The notes beneath the pieces are model-generated. The model was not told the DNA's origin. It did no database searches and worked only from the letters and a program-made list of their open reading frames with translations. Shown here in pieces: positions 33,406 through 41,696 of a stretch of 64,000 bases of DNA. Each line of letters starts with the position of its first letter. Position 1 is the stretch's first letter. Origin of the DNA: Aquimarina macrocephali JAMB N27 (GTDB lineage: Bacteria; Bacteroidota; Bacteroidia; Flavobacteriales; Flavobacteriaceae). The position numbers were made by a program, and so were the translations under genes. The DNA lies in assembly GCF_000520995.1 (NCBI RefSeq), contig NZ_JACA01000047.1, forward strand, positions 32,272 through 96,271. Reading direction: 5' to 3'.

Positions 33406-33480
33406 AGGCGCCGAGTGGATTCGAACCACTGAAATAAAGGCTTTGCGGACCTTCCCCTTAGACCTCTTGGGCACAGCGCC
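33406..33480 (-). tRNA. tRNA-Cys (GCA) copy 1, with C at position 33
   Basis: A full cloverleaf: acceptor GGCGCTG/CGGCGCC (one U-G), D-stem CCC/GGG, anticodon stem AAGGT/GCCTT (one U-G), loop CCGCAAA with anticodon GCA, T-arm AGTGG-TTCGAAT-CCACT, discriminator U. The U73 discriminator and GCA are Cys identity features. CCA is not encoded. The base before the anticodon is C, whereas U33 is nearly universal. Compared with copy 2, pair 3-70 changed from U-A to C-G with both partners altered, so selection appears to keep the structure. Confidence 0.9.
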
Positions 33481-33536
33481 ATTTGCGTAAGTCGTAGATT
33501 CAAAATTCAAAACTTACAGATTATTATATTCTTAAG

Positions 33537-33611
33537 AGGTGCTGAGTGGATTCGAACCACTGAAATAAAGGTTTTGCAGACCTTCCCCTTAAGCCTCTTG
33601 GGTACAGCACC
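33537..33611 (-). tRNA. tRNA-Cys (GCA) copy 2, canonical loop
   Basis: Acceptor GGTGCTG/CAGCACC fully paired, D-stem CCC/GGG, anticodon stem AAGGT/ACCTT, loop CTGCAAA (U33, anticodon GCA), T-arm identical to copy 1, discriminator U. It lies 57 bp upstream of copy 1 on the same strand, between the acyl-hydrolase and metallo-hydrolase genes, so it would be on the cluster transcript. Confidence 0.95.
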
Positions 33612-33680
33612 TTTTCTTATTGTTTTTTTATAAAATATTTTTCGTCAATACTTCTGAAGAATGTTTATAGCAGTGATTCA

Positions 33681-34631
33681 CTAACACAAACAAGTTTTTA
33701 ATTTTTGAATGACATTTAAATCACTTCCGAATTGATTTATCATTTGCAATGAAATAGAACCTGAATCTGAAGGAAGTATATATTTAACAAAAGTTGACAA
33801 AGTTCCACTAGGTCCTATATCTATAAAAGCATAATCTTCGGTTTCCAGTATTCTTTCAACAGTTTGCTCGAAATTAACAGGATTACGGATAGCTTTCCAT
33901 ATATAGTCCCCGTTCAATTCCTGGACTGTCCCTGTTTGCAATGACGATATCACTGGAATTTTGGGAGGTACTACCCGAATATCTTTGAAAATTTGCTTAT
34001 AATGCTCTTCGATTGGATCTATGAGTTTGGTATGAAACCCATATTTTACTGGTAATATTTGTGATATAATATTTTCCTTATTTAAGTTTTGATAAAGGTT
34101 TTGTATTGTGTGAGGCAAACCGCTCACAACAAAGTTCTCTCGAAAATTTCCCGCTGTAAACCAACAATTACGAAAAAGATCTGGGTAGCGGATCATTATT
34201 GATTTTGATCCCATAATAGCCAACATACCTGCAGGTTGGGTCTTTTCATGAACAAGCTTAGCTATATCAACCGATACCCTGATCCCATCTTCCAGGGAAA
34301 TGGCACCTGAAACAACAGCTGCATGGAGTTCCCCCATACTATATCCCATAAGAAAATCTGGTTGGATATTCATTCCTTTAAGTATTTTGAACATACTATA
34401 TTGGATACTCAATAAAGCAGGGTTCGTATAAAGAATGTTATCAAAGGGTTCGCTCTTTCTCTTTCCCCGATATAAAACATCAATTAAAGAGGTTCTTATT
34501 AATGGAAAAACTATTTCATTACAATGATCCATCCAATATCTGAATTGTTCATTATGTTCATAGAGTTCTTTACCCATTTCATAGTATTGAGACCCCTGGC
34601 CAGAGAACATACTTATAATCTGTTTATTCAT
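33681..34631 (-). CDS. AT-like acyl hydrolase (PedC/PksD type)
   Basis: A 316-residue AT-fold protein. 'MFSGQGSQYYEMGKELYEHN' at the start and the nucleophile Ser98 in GYSMGELHAA are intact. The substrate motif is 'YGFHTKL' instead of the GAFHS of malonyl ATs. FSGQGSQYY and the altered FH motif place it with the discrete acyl hydrolases of trans-AT systems, which remove stalled acyl groups from ACPs, rather than with loading ATs. The neighbouring 29776-30966 AT is the likely loader. The clade assignment is by motif memory. Confidence 0.8.
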   Translation of the reverse strand: MNKQIISMFSGQGSQYYEMGKELYEHNEQFRYWMDHCNEIVFPLIRTSLIDVLYRGKRKSEPFDNILYTNPALLSIQYSMFKILKGMNIQPDFLMGYSMGELHAAVVSGAISLEDGIRVSVDIAKLVHEKTQPAGMLAIMGSKSIMIRYPDLFRNCWFTAGNFRENFVVSGLPHTIQNLYQNLNKENIISQILPVKYGFHTKLIDPIEEHYKQIFKDIRVVPPKIPVISSLQTGTVQELNGDYIWKAIRNPVNFEQTVERILETEDYAFIDIGPSGTLSTFVKYILPSDSGSISLQMINQFGSDLNVIQKLKTCLC

Positions 34632-34820
34632 TTGATCTTTTTTATTTAATGACAGGATTTCCTAACCTCATTGTACTTTTTGTATAACCAATATGATTAG
34701 GAAACCTGAAAAATCTTCTGGTAACCGGATAAGATGTTTTACTTCAATATTATCAGAATTCTTCTTTTTCTATTTATAGCCACGAAAAAGTACCATATAT
34801 AGTTTTCATTATGTAATCAA

Positions 34821-36176
34821 TTAAAGCTGATACAAAACCCTAAAAGCAACCTGTTTTTGATCACGATAAGGGTAAAATCCACTTCTGGCATCATCCACGA
34901 TAGGAATGAGTGCATCAAAATTCAAAGTGATATGATCATTCCAATTGTAGGAAGCCGATAACACATTAAAAAAATTAGTATAAGGTCCGTTGTACATAGA
35001 AGCCCAACTAAGGGATAGATTATTTTTCATTAGCTGTTTGCTCAAGGCCAAAAGGGCTATATAATTATTTCTGGGAATTCCCTGAATTTGGTCTGACCAG
35101 TCCATGATATGGTAATTCACTGCTTCTATACTTAACGTAAAAGTACTGTTGGGGGAATAATCAACACCAAGTGAAGCATCCAGAGCATTTTTTTTTACAA
35201 TCTGAAACGATGCATCGTTATATGCTTTTTCAGATTTTATTGCTACTTCACCTTTAACGAGTAAATTATTGATTGCTCGATTGAAGGTAACACCAGTCAT
35301 AAAAAACCGTTGCTTACTTTTGGTAATAAGATCAGGGTTGACCATTCGTAAGGCATATTGATTATCTATCAAACTGGCTGCCATAATACTAATGTCACTT
35401 TTTCCGAAGGTTTTTCTCCAACGTAAACCATATTCAGAAAAATTTCCCTTTTGTTTTTCCTTTAGATATTCAACTTTCCCGTCAAAAGGATCATAATAAT
35501 ATCCTGTTCCTTTTCGAGGTTGTTCGTTAAATTCGGAATAAGGCACAAAAAACGCACTCCAATATCCAAATGATGAATACTGGTCTATGGTTAGCATAGG
35601 TTGTCCTATCCTAAGGTCATCCATATTGAGACTTAGCGGTTCCCGGTAATCCAAACGGCCTATTTCATTAGTAACAATCGCATAATCAGATTCCCCCCAT
35701 ACAACTATCTGAATTCCAGCTTTGATACTTGTTTTATTAAAACTAGTCTGTAAATAAGCTTCTCTTGTTCTTCCTTCCAATGCCACTATATCCTCTTCAT
35801 CACGAATCCTATGATCATTTTTGAGAAAAGTAAACATTTTAGTGTCTATATGGACTGAAAGGTACTCCAAGAAGGATTTAGAATATTCTAACCGAAACGA
35901 AAACCGGTTATTCATTATCTTATCTGGTTTTTCGGCTTTATACGTAAATCCATATTGTATCCCCAAACGCATTGCACTAAACACATCTGAAACCCATGAA
36001 ATGGAATCCTTTTTTTCTTCAACTAGAGTAGATTCCATATCAATGATATCGAAATCCTCGATGTCTTCTATGGTATCATTTTCTACAGGAATCTGGCCAT
36101 AAATACATGAAACACTTATAAATGAGATGATAATACTATATACAACATCATTGGTGAAGTTGGAGCAATTCTTCAT
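34821..36176 (-). CDS. DUF1302-like outer-membrane beta-barrel protein
   Basis: A 451-residue exported protein (signal ending 'IYGQ' near residue 28), an acidic linker, then a barrel. 'LEGRTREAYLQTSFNKTSIKAGIQIVVWGESDYAIVTNEIGRLDYREPL' is the kind of stretch seen in DUF1302 porin-like proteins, and the last residues 'QVAFRVLYQL' suit an outer-membrane sorting end. It is leftward like the rest of the cluster and lies between the ECH and acyl-hydrolase genes. It may let the product leave through the outer membrane; no inner-membrane pump is seen in the window. The family call is from memory of the motif. Confidence 0.6.
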   Translation of the reverse strand: MKNCSNFTNDVVYSIIISFISVSCIYGQIPVENDTIEDIEDFDIIDMESTLVEEKKDSISWVSDVFSAMRLGIQYGFTYKAEKPDKIMNNRFSFRLEYSKSFLEYLSVHIDTKMFTFLKNDHRIRDEEDIVALEGRTREAYLQTSFNKTSIKAGIQIVVWGESDYAIVTNEIGRLDYREPLSLNMDDLRIGQPMLTIDQYSSFGYWSAFFVPYSEFNEQPRKGTGYYYDPFDGKVEYLKEKQKGNFSEYGLRWRKTFGKSDISIMAASLIDNQYALRMVNPDLITKSKQRFFMTGVTFNRAINNLLVKGEVAIKSEKAYNDASFQIVKKNALDASLGVDYSPNSTFTLSIEAVNYHIMDWSDQIQGIPRNNYIALLALSKQLMKNNLSLSWASMYNGPYTNFFNVLSASYNWNDHITLNFDALIPIVDDARSGFYPYRDQKQVAFRVLYQL

Positions 36177-36357
36177 GCCTCTCTCTAAAAAATAAATTAA
36201 TAATGATTTGTTTTCTTCGTGACGTTAATGATGTATCAAAATCATTTGAAGTCACGCCCAGAATGTTAATTGGGTTTGATTTTTGAATGATTTAAACAGT
36301 ATGAGCAAATTCGATTTCATTGCTAATCTTACCGGGTATTACATCCGTATGTATTAT

Positions 36358-37149
36358 TTATCCTTTTTCCCAGGGAAATTGCCCGGTTTTTACAAATCTT
36401 GCTATTTTATTCAGGTTCCTTTCATCAGAAAACACTTCAATATTAGCTGCAAGAGCGTGTGACTTAGAAGCATTTGGAAAATTGTCCAATTTATTCAGAT
36501 AACTTTTATAACTGGTTATTCCTTGCTTGGAAAGCAAGCGTAGGCGTAATAAATGCTTTCTCAACAGGTTTTTACTATTCTCATCATATGCATCCACCAA
36601 TCCCCAGTCATATGCCTCTTTTGCTTGTACAGGTTGAGTCATTAATGTCATGTAATGTGCTTTAGAGAATCCTATTCGACGGATCAGAAAAGGCAAAACA
36701 CAGGCAGGCATCAGTCCAAAAAGAAGTTCTGATAAACTAAATACTGCTTTCTGTTCACAGAGTACTATATCGCAAGCAGCTACAAAACCCATTCCACCGG
36801 CATTAGCCTTTCCTCTAACATGTGCAATGGTAATATATGGGCCTGAAGCTAATTTTTGCCATAGATTATACATTAGTTCGGGGTTTTGATCTTGGTGCTG
36901 AGTCCCGTTTTCAATACTCTGTTGAATTCCTTTGAAATCTGCTCCAAAGCAAAACACTTCAGGAGAACCTTCGACAACCACGATTTTTGCCAACTCTTCA
37001 CATAGATCAAGTGCATTTGTAAACTCTTCGATCAACCTATTATTAATTGCATTTTTAGCCTCTGGACGATCGATTTGAATAAAACAAATATCTCCTTCAA
37101 ATCTGGTTTTTATAGTTTCGTATAACGTTGCATTGCTTATGATATCCAT
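36358..37149 (-). CDS. pksH: Enoyl-CoA hydratase-like dehydratase of beta-branching (ECH1, PksH type)
   Basis: A 263-residue crotonase. The oxyanion-hole strands are 'EVFCFGADFKGIQ' (about residue 68) and 'RGKANAGGMGFVAACDIVLCE' (about 113). 'FSLSELLFGLMPACVLPFLIRRIGFSKAHYMTLMTQPV' and the end 'VKTGQFPWEKG' closely recall B. subtilis PksH, which dehydrates the HMG-ACP adduct. The PksI (ECH2) form looks different, and none is in the window. The start overlaps the HMG-synthase gene by 13 bp, so they are co-translated. It acts after the HMG synthase on a module not seen here. Confidence 0.88.
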   Translation of the reverse strand: MDIISNATLYETIKTRFEGDICFIQIDRPEAKNAINNRLIEEFTNALDLCEELAKIVVVEGSPEVFCFGADFKGIQQSIENGTQHQDQNPELMYNLWQKLASGPYITIAHVRGKANAGGMGFVAACDIVLCEQKAVFSLSELLFGLMPACVLPFLIRRIGFSKAHYMTLMTQPVQAKEAYDWGLVDAYDENSKNLLRKHLLRLRLLSKQGITSYKSYLNKLDNFPNASKSHALAANIEVFSDERNLNKIARFVKTGQFPWEKG

Positions 37150-38396
37150 TCGTATTCTCTTTTAAATTCTTTAATCTCTTTTAAAAAAAGTGTCTCTCTG
37201 TTCAACGTTTTTCTAGCTTGAGAAATAAAATCAGTATCCAATTTTACATTGCGTGTACCAAATTTTACTGCATTGCTACCTACCAGTAAATCTTCATATT
37301 CATCCATTTTTAGTTCATACCTTTTATCAAATTGTTCTTTAATCTTGAACTTTTGTATACTTTCCTGACTTTTTTCACCTACTATACCGCTAAAAAACTC
37401 AGAACAACAACCTGACCCATAAGAAAAACATCCAACTCTTTGTGGTGCGTCAAAACTGCCATTCTCAATCGTACTAGCGAGTGACATCATGGCTGTCGCT
37501 CCCATAATATTGCCAATACGCTGACAGTAGACCAATCCGGGAACTACTCGGTTCTCAAAATCCATTTCTATGTCCTTAGGCTTTGCTTTCACTGCTTTGC
37601 GCATTAAATTACGATGTGCTCCTTTGACCATTCCTCCAAAAGGAGTATGAAAGGCCAGATAGCTAAAAGTCTTGGCATAGTCTGCCTCGGGAACACGTTT
37701 TTGGTATTCATAAAAAGAATTCTCACAACAGTCTAAATAAGAGAGTAATGACAAGTCAGAATCTCCGGCTTCGCCATCTGTAGTAGGTCTACAAGTATCC
37801 ATCACCTGATAACCATAATATCCATTAGCGCCAATATCTACCTGAAACACATAAGGTTTCTCACTAACCAGCATAGCAACCGCTCCGGCTCCTCCGCTAG
37901 GTTCTGCAAATGACCATTCCATAGTGAGTGCATCCCCACCTTCTTCTATCATAAAACGGGATACATCTGTAGCAATTACCAGAGCTTTTGCCCCAGGTGA
38001 AGTTTGAGACAAGATAAAATTGATTGCCATTTGAAAACCGGCCACCCCAGAATAGCATGCATTTTTTAACTCAAACAAGCGACAATTGCGGTTCAACCCC
38101 AAAATTTCGTGAAAATAAGTACTCATTGATTTCCCAAAATCAAAGGACGATTCTGTACATGAGATTACCAGCTCGATACGATCTTTTTCTTCCGGACTAA
38201 GAGCATCTATGAGAGGCTTAGCAGCATTTACTCCAAAAGTGACTGGGTCCTCATATGGTAATGCTACCGTCTTCTCTTTCATAAGAAGATTTTTAAAACG
38301 AGAGGTATCTAATTTACGATATTCTGCAAGTTTTTCTACATCCAAAAATGTTGTGCCTCCGAAGACATTCATTGCTTCAATTCCTGCTATACGCAT
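37137..38396 (-). CDS. pksG: HMG-CoA-synthase-like beta-branching enzyme
   Basis: I chose the ATG at 38396 (MRIAGIEAMNVFGGTTFLDVEKLA), the usual start; a longer frame adds 23 unrelated residues. The protein is 419 residues. Catalytic Cys114 lies in 'LKNACYSGVAGFQ'; His and Glu of the family are in 'YLAFHTPFGGMVKGAHR' and 'YEDPVTFG'. It condenses acetyl-AcpK with a beta-keto polyketide on an ACP to make the branch. Together with the AcpK ACP, the Ser-KS and the ECH, it forms the standard cassette. It begins after a 455-bp gene-free gap. Confidence 0.93.
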   Translation of the reverse strand: MRIAGIEAMNVFGGTTFLDVEKLAEYRKLDTSRFKNLLMKEKTVALPYEDPVTFGVNAAKPLIDALSPEEKDRIELVISCTESSFDFGKSMSTYFHEILGLNRNCRLFELKNACYSGVAGFQMAINFILSQTSPGAKALVIATDVSRFMIEEGGDALTMEWSFAEPSGGAGAVAMLVSEKPYVFQVDIGANGYYGYQVMDTCRPTTDGEAGDSDLSLLSYLDCCENSFYEYQKRVPEADYAKTFSYLAFHTPFGGMVKGAHRNLMRKAVKAKPKDIEMDFENRVVPGLVYCQRIGNIMGATAMMSLASTIENGSFDAPQRVGCFSYGSGCCSEFFSGIVGEKSQESIQKFKIKEQFDKRYELKMDEYEDLLVGSNAVKFGTRNVKLDTDFISQARKTLNRETLFLKEIKEFKREYEWIS

Positions 38397-38851
38397 ATAT
38401 TTTTCTATTATTAAATGGTTAAAAATTAAGTTTTTGTGTGATTGGTATACGATTTTTTTGAGCATACCAGATTAAGCTACATTACCTGTATCTTAGTTTT
38501 TTAATTTAATGTATCGTTGATGATATTTGATTTACGATAGGCCATCTTGAAGGCTTCGTTTAATCAATAGAACATTGAAATTCAATTACCAATGTCAATT
38601 ACCAAGTAGTCACTCAAGATCATTTATCTTTCTTGATATCTATCCTAAATGCTGGCTTACTGACACAAAAGATCTGCCATGAATAAGGCTATCGGAGATA
38701 TGTAAACAAAATCCTACCTCAGCATATCTAATGAAATTCTTGTAAATAAAATTTAAGTTCTAGGAATTCTCCAAAACCAGATTATGCTTTGGAGTAAGGT
38801 TATTATTTTTTATTCATGAGTATTAACATATGTTGTAACCCTTTTTAGCAA
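38397..38851. other. Gene-free gap upstream of the HMG-synthase operon
   Basis: 455 bp between the PLP-enzyme stop and the chosen HMG-synthase start. No gene, RNA or terminator hairpin was seen. An 11-bp direct repeat (TCAATTACCAA) occurs at 38582-38592 and 38595-38605. A promoter for the leftward genes probably lies here. Confidence 0.4.
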
Positions 38852-40846
38852 CTAAGCATAAACTCTTTTAACTGCTGCCTGAGAGAAATCATCCAACTGT
38901 TTCTGGAAATCCGCTTCTGCTTTTGAGTTTGCCTTTTTTTGCGCCCCACTAGGTTTCTCTTTGATTTGTTGAATTAGTTTATGTAATACCTCAATTAATA
39001 TGTCTACATCTTCTTCTGTATTTTCTATTCCAAGACTTACTCTAACAACTCCCGGTAATTGAGTCTTTGGAGCTACAGTTAGAACAATACGTTGTACTTG
39101 CTCGAGTACAGGGCTAATACCTGTTATTTTCTTAACTAATAAATGGGCGCAATGGCAACCGTATCTTACACCAATGCCTCCTTTTCGAAACATCTCTTCT
39201 GCTAGTTTGTTATGCAAAATTCCTTTTGTCTCAAAAACAATAACTCCTATCCTATCATCAAATTTAGGAGATTTTGGATCATTTACCCCAAAAACAGTTA
39301 GTCCAGGTATTTTTGACATCCCATCTAATATTCGTTTAGTCAATACTTGTTCTTCTTTGTGAACCACATCCATACCGATGCGTTGTAAAAGCACAAGTGC
39401 TTTTCCCAATGACGCAATCCCTCCTATGTTTTCTTCTCCAGACAATTGGATACGTTTCTTCTCATTCAGGTTATGATTGAGTAATCCTTTTTTAACCACC
39501 AATACTCCGGTACCAAATGGGGCATATATTTTATGAGCAGAAAAAGCCATATAATCGATCCCATCCTTTTCTACCTCAACCTTAAGGTGAGCAACTACCT
39601 GGGCACCATCTATCAGAAGTTTTGCGCCATATTTATGAACAATTGAGCTTACTTCCTTGATGTTGTGACATGACCCTAAAACGTTAGAAGCACCACTCAG
39701 AGCAACAACCTTAATACGTTTCTTTGCGTACTTATACTCTAGATTATATTCCCGTAGATTTTTTTCCAGTTCTACTAAATCTATAAAACCTTCTTCATTC
39801 ACTCCTAGCCTGATCAGAGAGTTTTGGGAAATCATACGCCAAGGTAAATCATTAGAGGAATGCTCCAGTAGGGAGATCAGTACTACTGGATCAATATCAT
39901 TTTCGGGATTATTAATCAGGTTTTCAGATACAAGGTTGATGGATTCGGTAGTATTTTTAGTAAAAATAATATCATAGTTTTCGAGAGGTGCCCCCAGGAT
40001 TTCACTACAAATAGTTTTTACTTCTTGTACTACTTCTTGTCTTCTTTTCTCTGGCAAACGTAATGCCTCACGAAACGTGTTCCAAATTGGAGTAAATGTA
40101 GGCGTACTGGCACTATTATCCAGGTTTACGAATTGTCTTTCGCCTTCCATGGTTGGTACAATGAGACCTCGTCCTATTAAGGTTTGTTTAAGTTTTTTCA
40201 TAAGTTCCAGTCCGGAGTATTTCTCTAACTCATCCTTATATATTAACTCATTTACGCTAAGATCCTTTTGAGATAATTTCTTAAAGATATCTTTTCCATA
40301 TTGCTTCATTAAGAGAAGTGCCTTACTAAATGCAATGACATTAACAATGGCTGGAGTACCTGCCTCAAATTTGTCTGGTCCGTTATTCCAGATTATCCAT
40401 TCTGCCGCAACAAGTCTGGCCGTTCCTCCACCACACTCGGATGGAGTGCCTTTAGGTAATGCTTTTTTCCCAACAACAACTGCGGTTATACCCAACGGCA
40501 AACCAATCTCTAGGCTTGTCAAAAATTGATAGCTTCCTGACTTAAGTTGTGATGTTAAACTATTTGTTCTTTTGGAAGAGCAAAAAATGACAATGTATCT
40601 ATCTTTGTTAAGCCCCATATATTCCAATACAATATCCCTGGCATGCTCATATAGGTGAGAAGATACCATTGAATTGTGTCCACTCCCACGATGTACGTTG
40701 GAATAAGTTTCTAGTGCTGCATGCACTCCACGTTCCAGCTCAGCAAATGCTGTTTCTGATTCATTACCTTTTAGCGCGCCATTTTCTTCTTGTTTGAGCT
40801 GGCTAACGTTTGATGATCCATGCTCATTGTACATAGTTGTTTCCAT
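38852..40846 (-). CDS. Long class V PLP enzyme, cysteine-desulfurase/SufS-like
   Basis: A 664-residue protein in two parts. The C-terminal part (about 240-640) is a full class V aminotransferase/desulfurase: 'FVNLDNSASTPTFTPIW', 'VALSGASNVLGSCHNIKEV', the PLP Lys near residue 439 in 'FSAHKIYAPFGTGV', and 'VRYGCHCAHLLVK' near 563, like the catalytic Cys loop of SufS. The N-terminal part (about 30-230) resembles the two ends of the same fold ('LETYSNVHRGSGHNSMVSSHLYEHARDIVLEYMGL', 'CGGGTARLVAAEWIIWNNGPDKFEAGTPAIVNVIAFSKAL') without the middle, so it lacks its own PLP Lys. The substrate is probably cysteine or a thiol adduct; this is inferred. Confidence 0.75.
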   Translation of the reverse strand: METTMYNEHGSSNVSQLKQEENGALKGNESETAFAELERGVHAALETYSNVHRGSGHNSMVSSHLYEHARDIVLEYMGLNKDRYIVIFCSSKRTNSLTSQLKSGSYQFLTSLEIGLPLGITAVVVGKKALPKGTPSECGGGTARLVAAEWIIWNNGPDKFEAGTPAIVNVIAFSKALLLMKQYGKDIFKKLSQKDLSVNELIYKDELEKYSGLELMKKLKQTLIGRGLIVPTMEGERQFVNLDNSASTPTFTPIWNTFREALRLPEKRRQEVVQEVKTICSEILGAPLENYDIIFTKNTTESINLVSENLINNPENDIDPVVLISLLEHSSNDLPWRMISQNSLIRLGVNEEGFIDLVELEKNLREYNLEYKYAKKRIKVVALSGASNVLGSCHNIKEVSSIVHKYGAKLLIDGAQVVAHLKVEVEKDGIDYMAFSAHKIYAPFGTGVLVVKKGLLNHNLNEKKRIQLSGEENIGGIASLGKALVLLQRIGMDVVHKEEQVLTKRILDGMSKIPGLTVFGVNDPKSPKFDDRIGVIVFETKGILHNKLAEEMFRKGGIGVRYGCHCAHLLVKKITGISPVLEQVQRIVLTVAPKTQLPGVVRVSLGIENTEEDVDILIEVLHKLIQQIKEKPSGAQKKANSKAEADFQKQLDDFSQAAVKRVYA

Positions 40847-40914
40847 TTGAATCTCGTTTTATTTAATTTTTAATCTATTTTTATTTTTAACTATTTTTCT
40901 TAACACTAAACACC

Positions 40915-41535
40915 CTAATTTTTCCTTACTGTAATAAAATGTTGACGCCCTCTGCGGTGCAAACATTCGGTTTCAACAATTTCAAATCCCGTATCCTTTA
41001 TTGAGTTTTCTAATTCTGAAACAGTATATGTTTTCAGTTTCGGAATTAATCCGATTTTACTAACAAGCGATAGTGCAATTCCCGCAAGAGATCCTTTTCC
41101 CAGACAAGGTGTTACAGAAATAAATACTCCTCCCGGTTTTAACAATTCATAGATCCTTTCTAAAGCCTTGGGTAAATCTTCTAATAAATGAAGCATATAG
41201 ACTGCTAGTATCATATCAAAGCCTCCTGACTTATAGTTCTTATCGAATATTGTGGTATGCGAATAATCTACATTTTGAATCTGTAATTCATTGGCTTTAT
41301 CTTGGGCAATCCGGATCATTTCAGACGATATATCAATACCGTAAACCTTATCAACATTACTAGCAATTTCATTGGCTAATATTCCTGTGGCACATCCATA
41401 ATCCAAAACATTATCCTCTTTTTTGAGATATCCCTTGATTTTTTGAAGAATTTTAATTCGCACCTCTCTATCTTTCATTTCTTCCTTATCATACCCATTA
41501 GCACTTTTATCCCAAAATTTTTCGGATTTATACAT
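40915..41535 (-). CDS. Class I SAM-dependent methyltransferase
   Basis: A 206-residue protein. 'NVLDYGCATGILANEIASNVDKVYGIDISSEMIRIAQDKA' (about residues 39-75) is motif I with the following acidic Asp. 'GFDMILAVYMLHLLEDLPKALERIYELLKPGGVFISVTP' gives the later motifs. It lies between two PLP sulfur-type enzymes, 69 bp from one and 161 bp from the other, on the same strand. It may methylate a thiol, hydroxyl or carboxyl of the polyketide; the target cannot be told. Confidence 0.85.
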   Translation of the reverse strand: MYKSEKFWDKSANGYDKEEMKDREVRIKILQKIKGYLKKEDNVLDYGCATGILANEIASNVDKVYGIDISSEMIRIAQDKANELQIQNVDYSHTTIFDKNYKSGGFDMILAVYMLHLLEDLPKALERIYELLKPGGVFISVTPCLGKGSLAGIALSLVSKIGLIPKLKTYTVSELENSIKDTGFEIVETECLHRRGRQHFITVRKN

Positions 41536-41696
41536 TTTTATATATTTAAATTTTAATAATCATTTATTCCCAAATTAGTTATAAAATTGAGAATGAGTGC
41601 AAACACTTCGCTATCTCACTAAAGATTTAATCATTTCTTCACATTAAATAATTGCTTAAAATTTTTAATGCTTTTTTATCCGAGTAATATCTTCAC

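Noticed and set aside
33406..33611. Possibility that the two RNA genes are serine or leucine tRNAs, or a selenocysteine tRNA
   Set aside because: There is no long variable arm, the anticodon is GCA in both, the acceptor stem is 7 bp, and the discriminator is U, all as in tRNA-Cys.
38397..38465. N-terminal extension of the HMG synthase to 38465
   Set aside because: The 23 added residues do not resemble the family, whereas the ATG at 38396 gives the usual start.
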